Source: Pseudomonas sp.
GTDB lineage: Bacteria > Pseudomonadota > Gammaproteobacteria > Pseudomonadales > Pseudomonadaceae
DNA: 5,872 nucleotides
Direction: 5' to 3'
Assembly (NCBI GenBank): GCA_003525045.1
Contig: DQGF01000151.1
Span: 1-5,872 of the forward strand
The notes under the pieces are model-generated. The model saw only the letters and a program-made list of their open reading frames with translations, searched no databases and was not told where the DNA came from. The position numbers and the translations under genes are program-made. Each line of letters opens with the position of its first letter. Position 1 is the stretch's first letter. Shown here piece after piece: positions 5,861 through 5,872 of the stretch.

Positions 5861-5872
5861 GGCGATCTCAAG

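Noticed and set aside
1..5872. CRISPR array, prophage, insertion sequence or tRNA
   Set aside because: I saw no regularly spaced direct repeats, transposase or integrase gene, or cloverleaf-forming sequence. The only mobile traces are the REP elements and the possible TA remnant.

Overview
This window is chromosomal DNA from a Pseudomonas, most likely of the P. fluorescens group. The gene order is a TonB-dependent siderophore receptor, divergent piuC, a Sel1-repeat gene, then convergent speC. As I recall it, this resembles P. aeruginosa PA4514 to PA4519. GC-rich codon use and Pseudomonas-type REP repeats at both ends fit this. No database search was possible.

Layout: positions 1-22 hold a partial REP element. 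The catecholate-type siderophore receptor (PiuA/Fiu class) occupies 28-2343 on the minus strand. About 200 bases of divergent promoter DNA follow, with two Fur-box-like sites and sigma70-like promoters facing outwards. Next come piuC (2551-3231, plus), an Fe(II)/2-oxoglutarate hydroxylase, and a Sel1-repeat gene (3228-4013, plus) that overlaps it by 4 bases. A short stretch after the Sel1 gene looks like a toxin-antitoxin remnant. A perfect hairpin terminator (4193-4222) separates it from speC (4241-5404, minus), a fold-III ornithine decarboxylase of full length.

Upstream of speC are 468 bases with no gene. They contain an intrinsic terminator on the speC strand with a promoter-like pair about 90 nt before it. 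This could be a small RNA or a premature-termination leader for speC. The right end is an inverted pair of REP sequences (REPIN).

The receptor and piuC-sel1 units form an iron-starvation module: import of ferric catecholate siderophores across the outer membrane, plus a cytoplasmic hydroxylase whose substrate is not known. speC is a separate polyamine gene making putrescine. The most interesting unexplained DNA is the speC upstream region. The four main genes are ordinary, well-known families, and I see no clearly new multi-gene system here.
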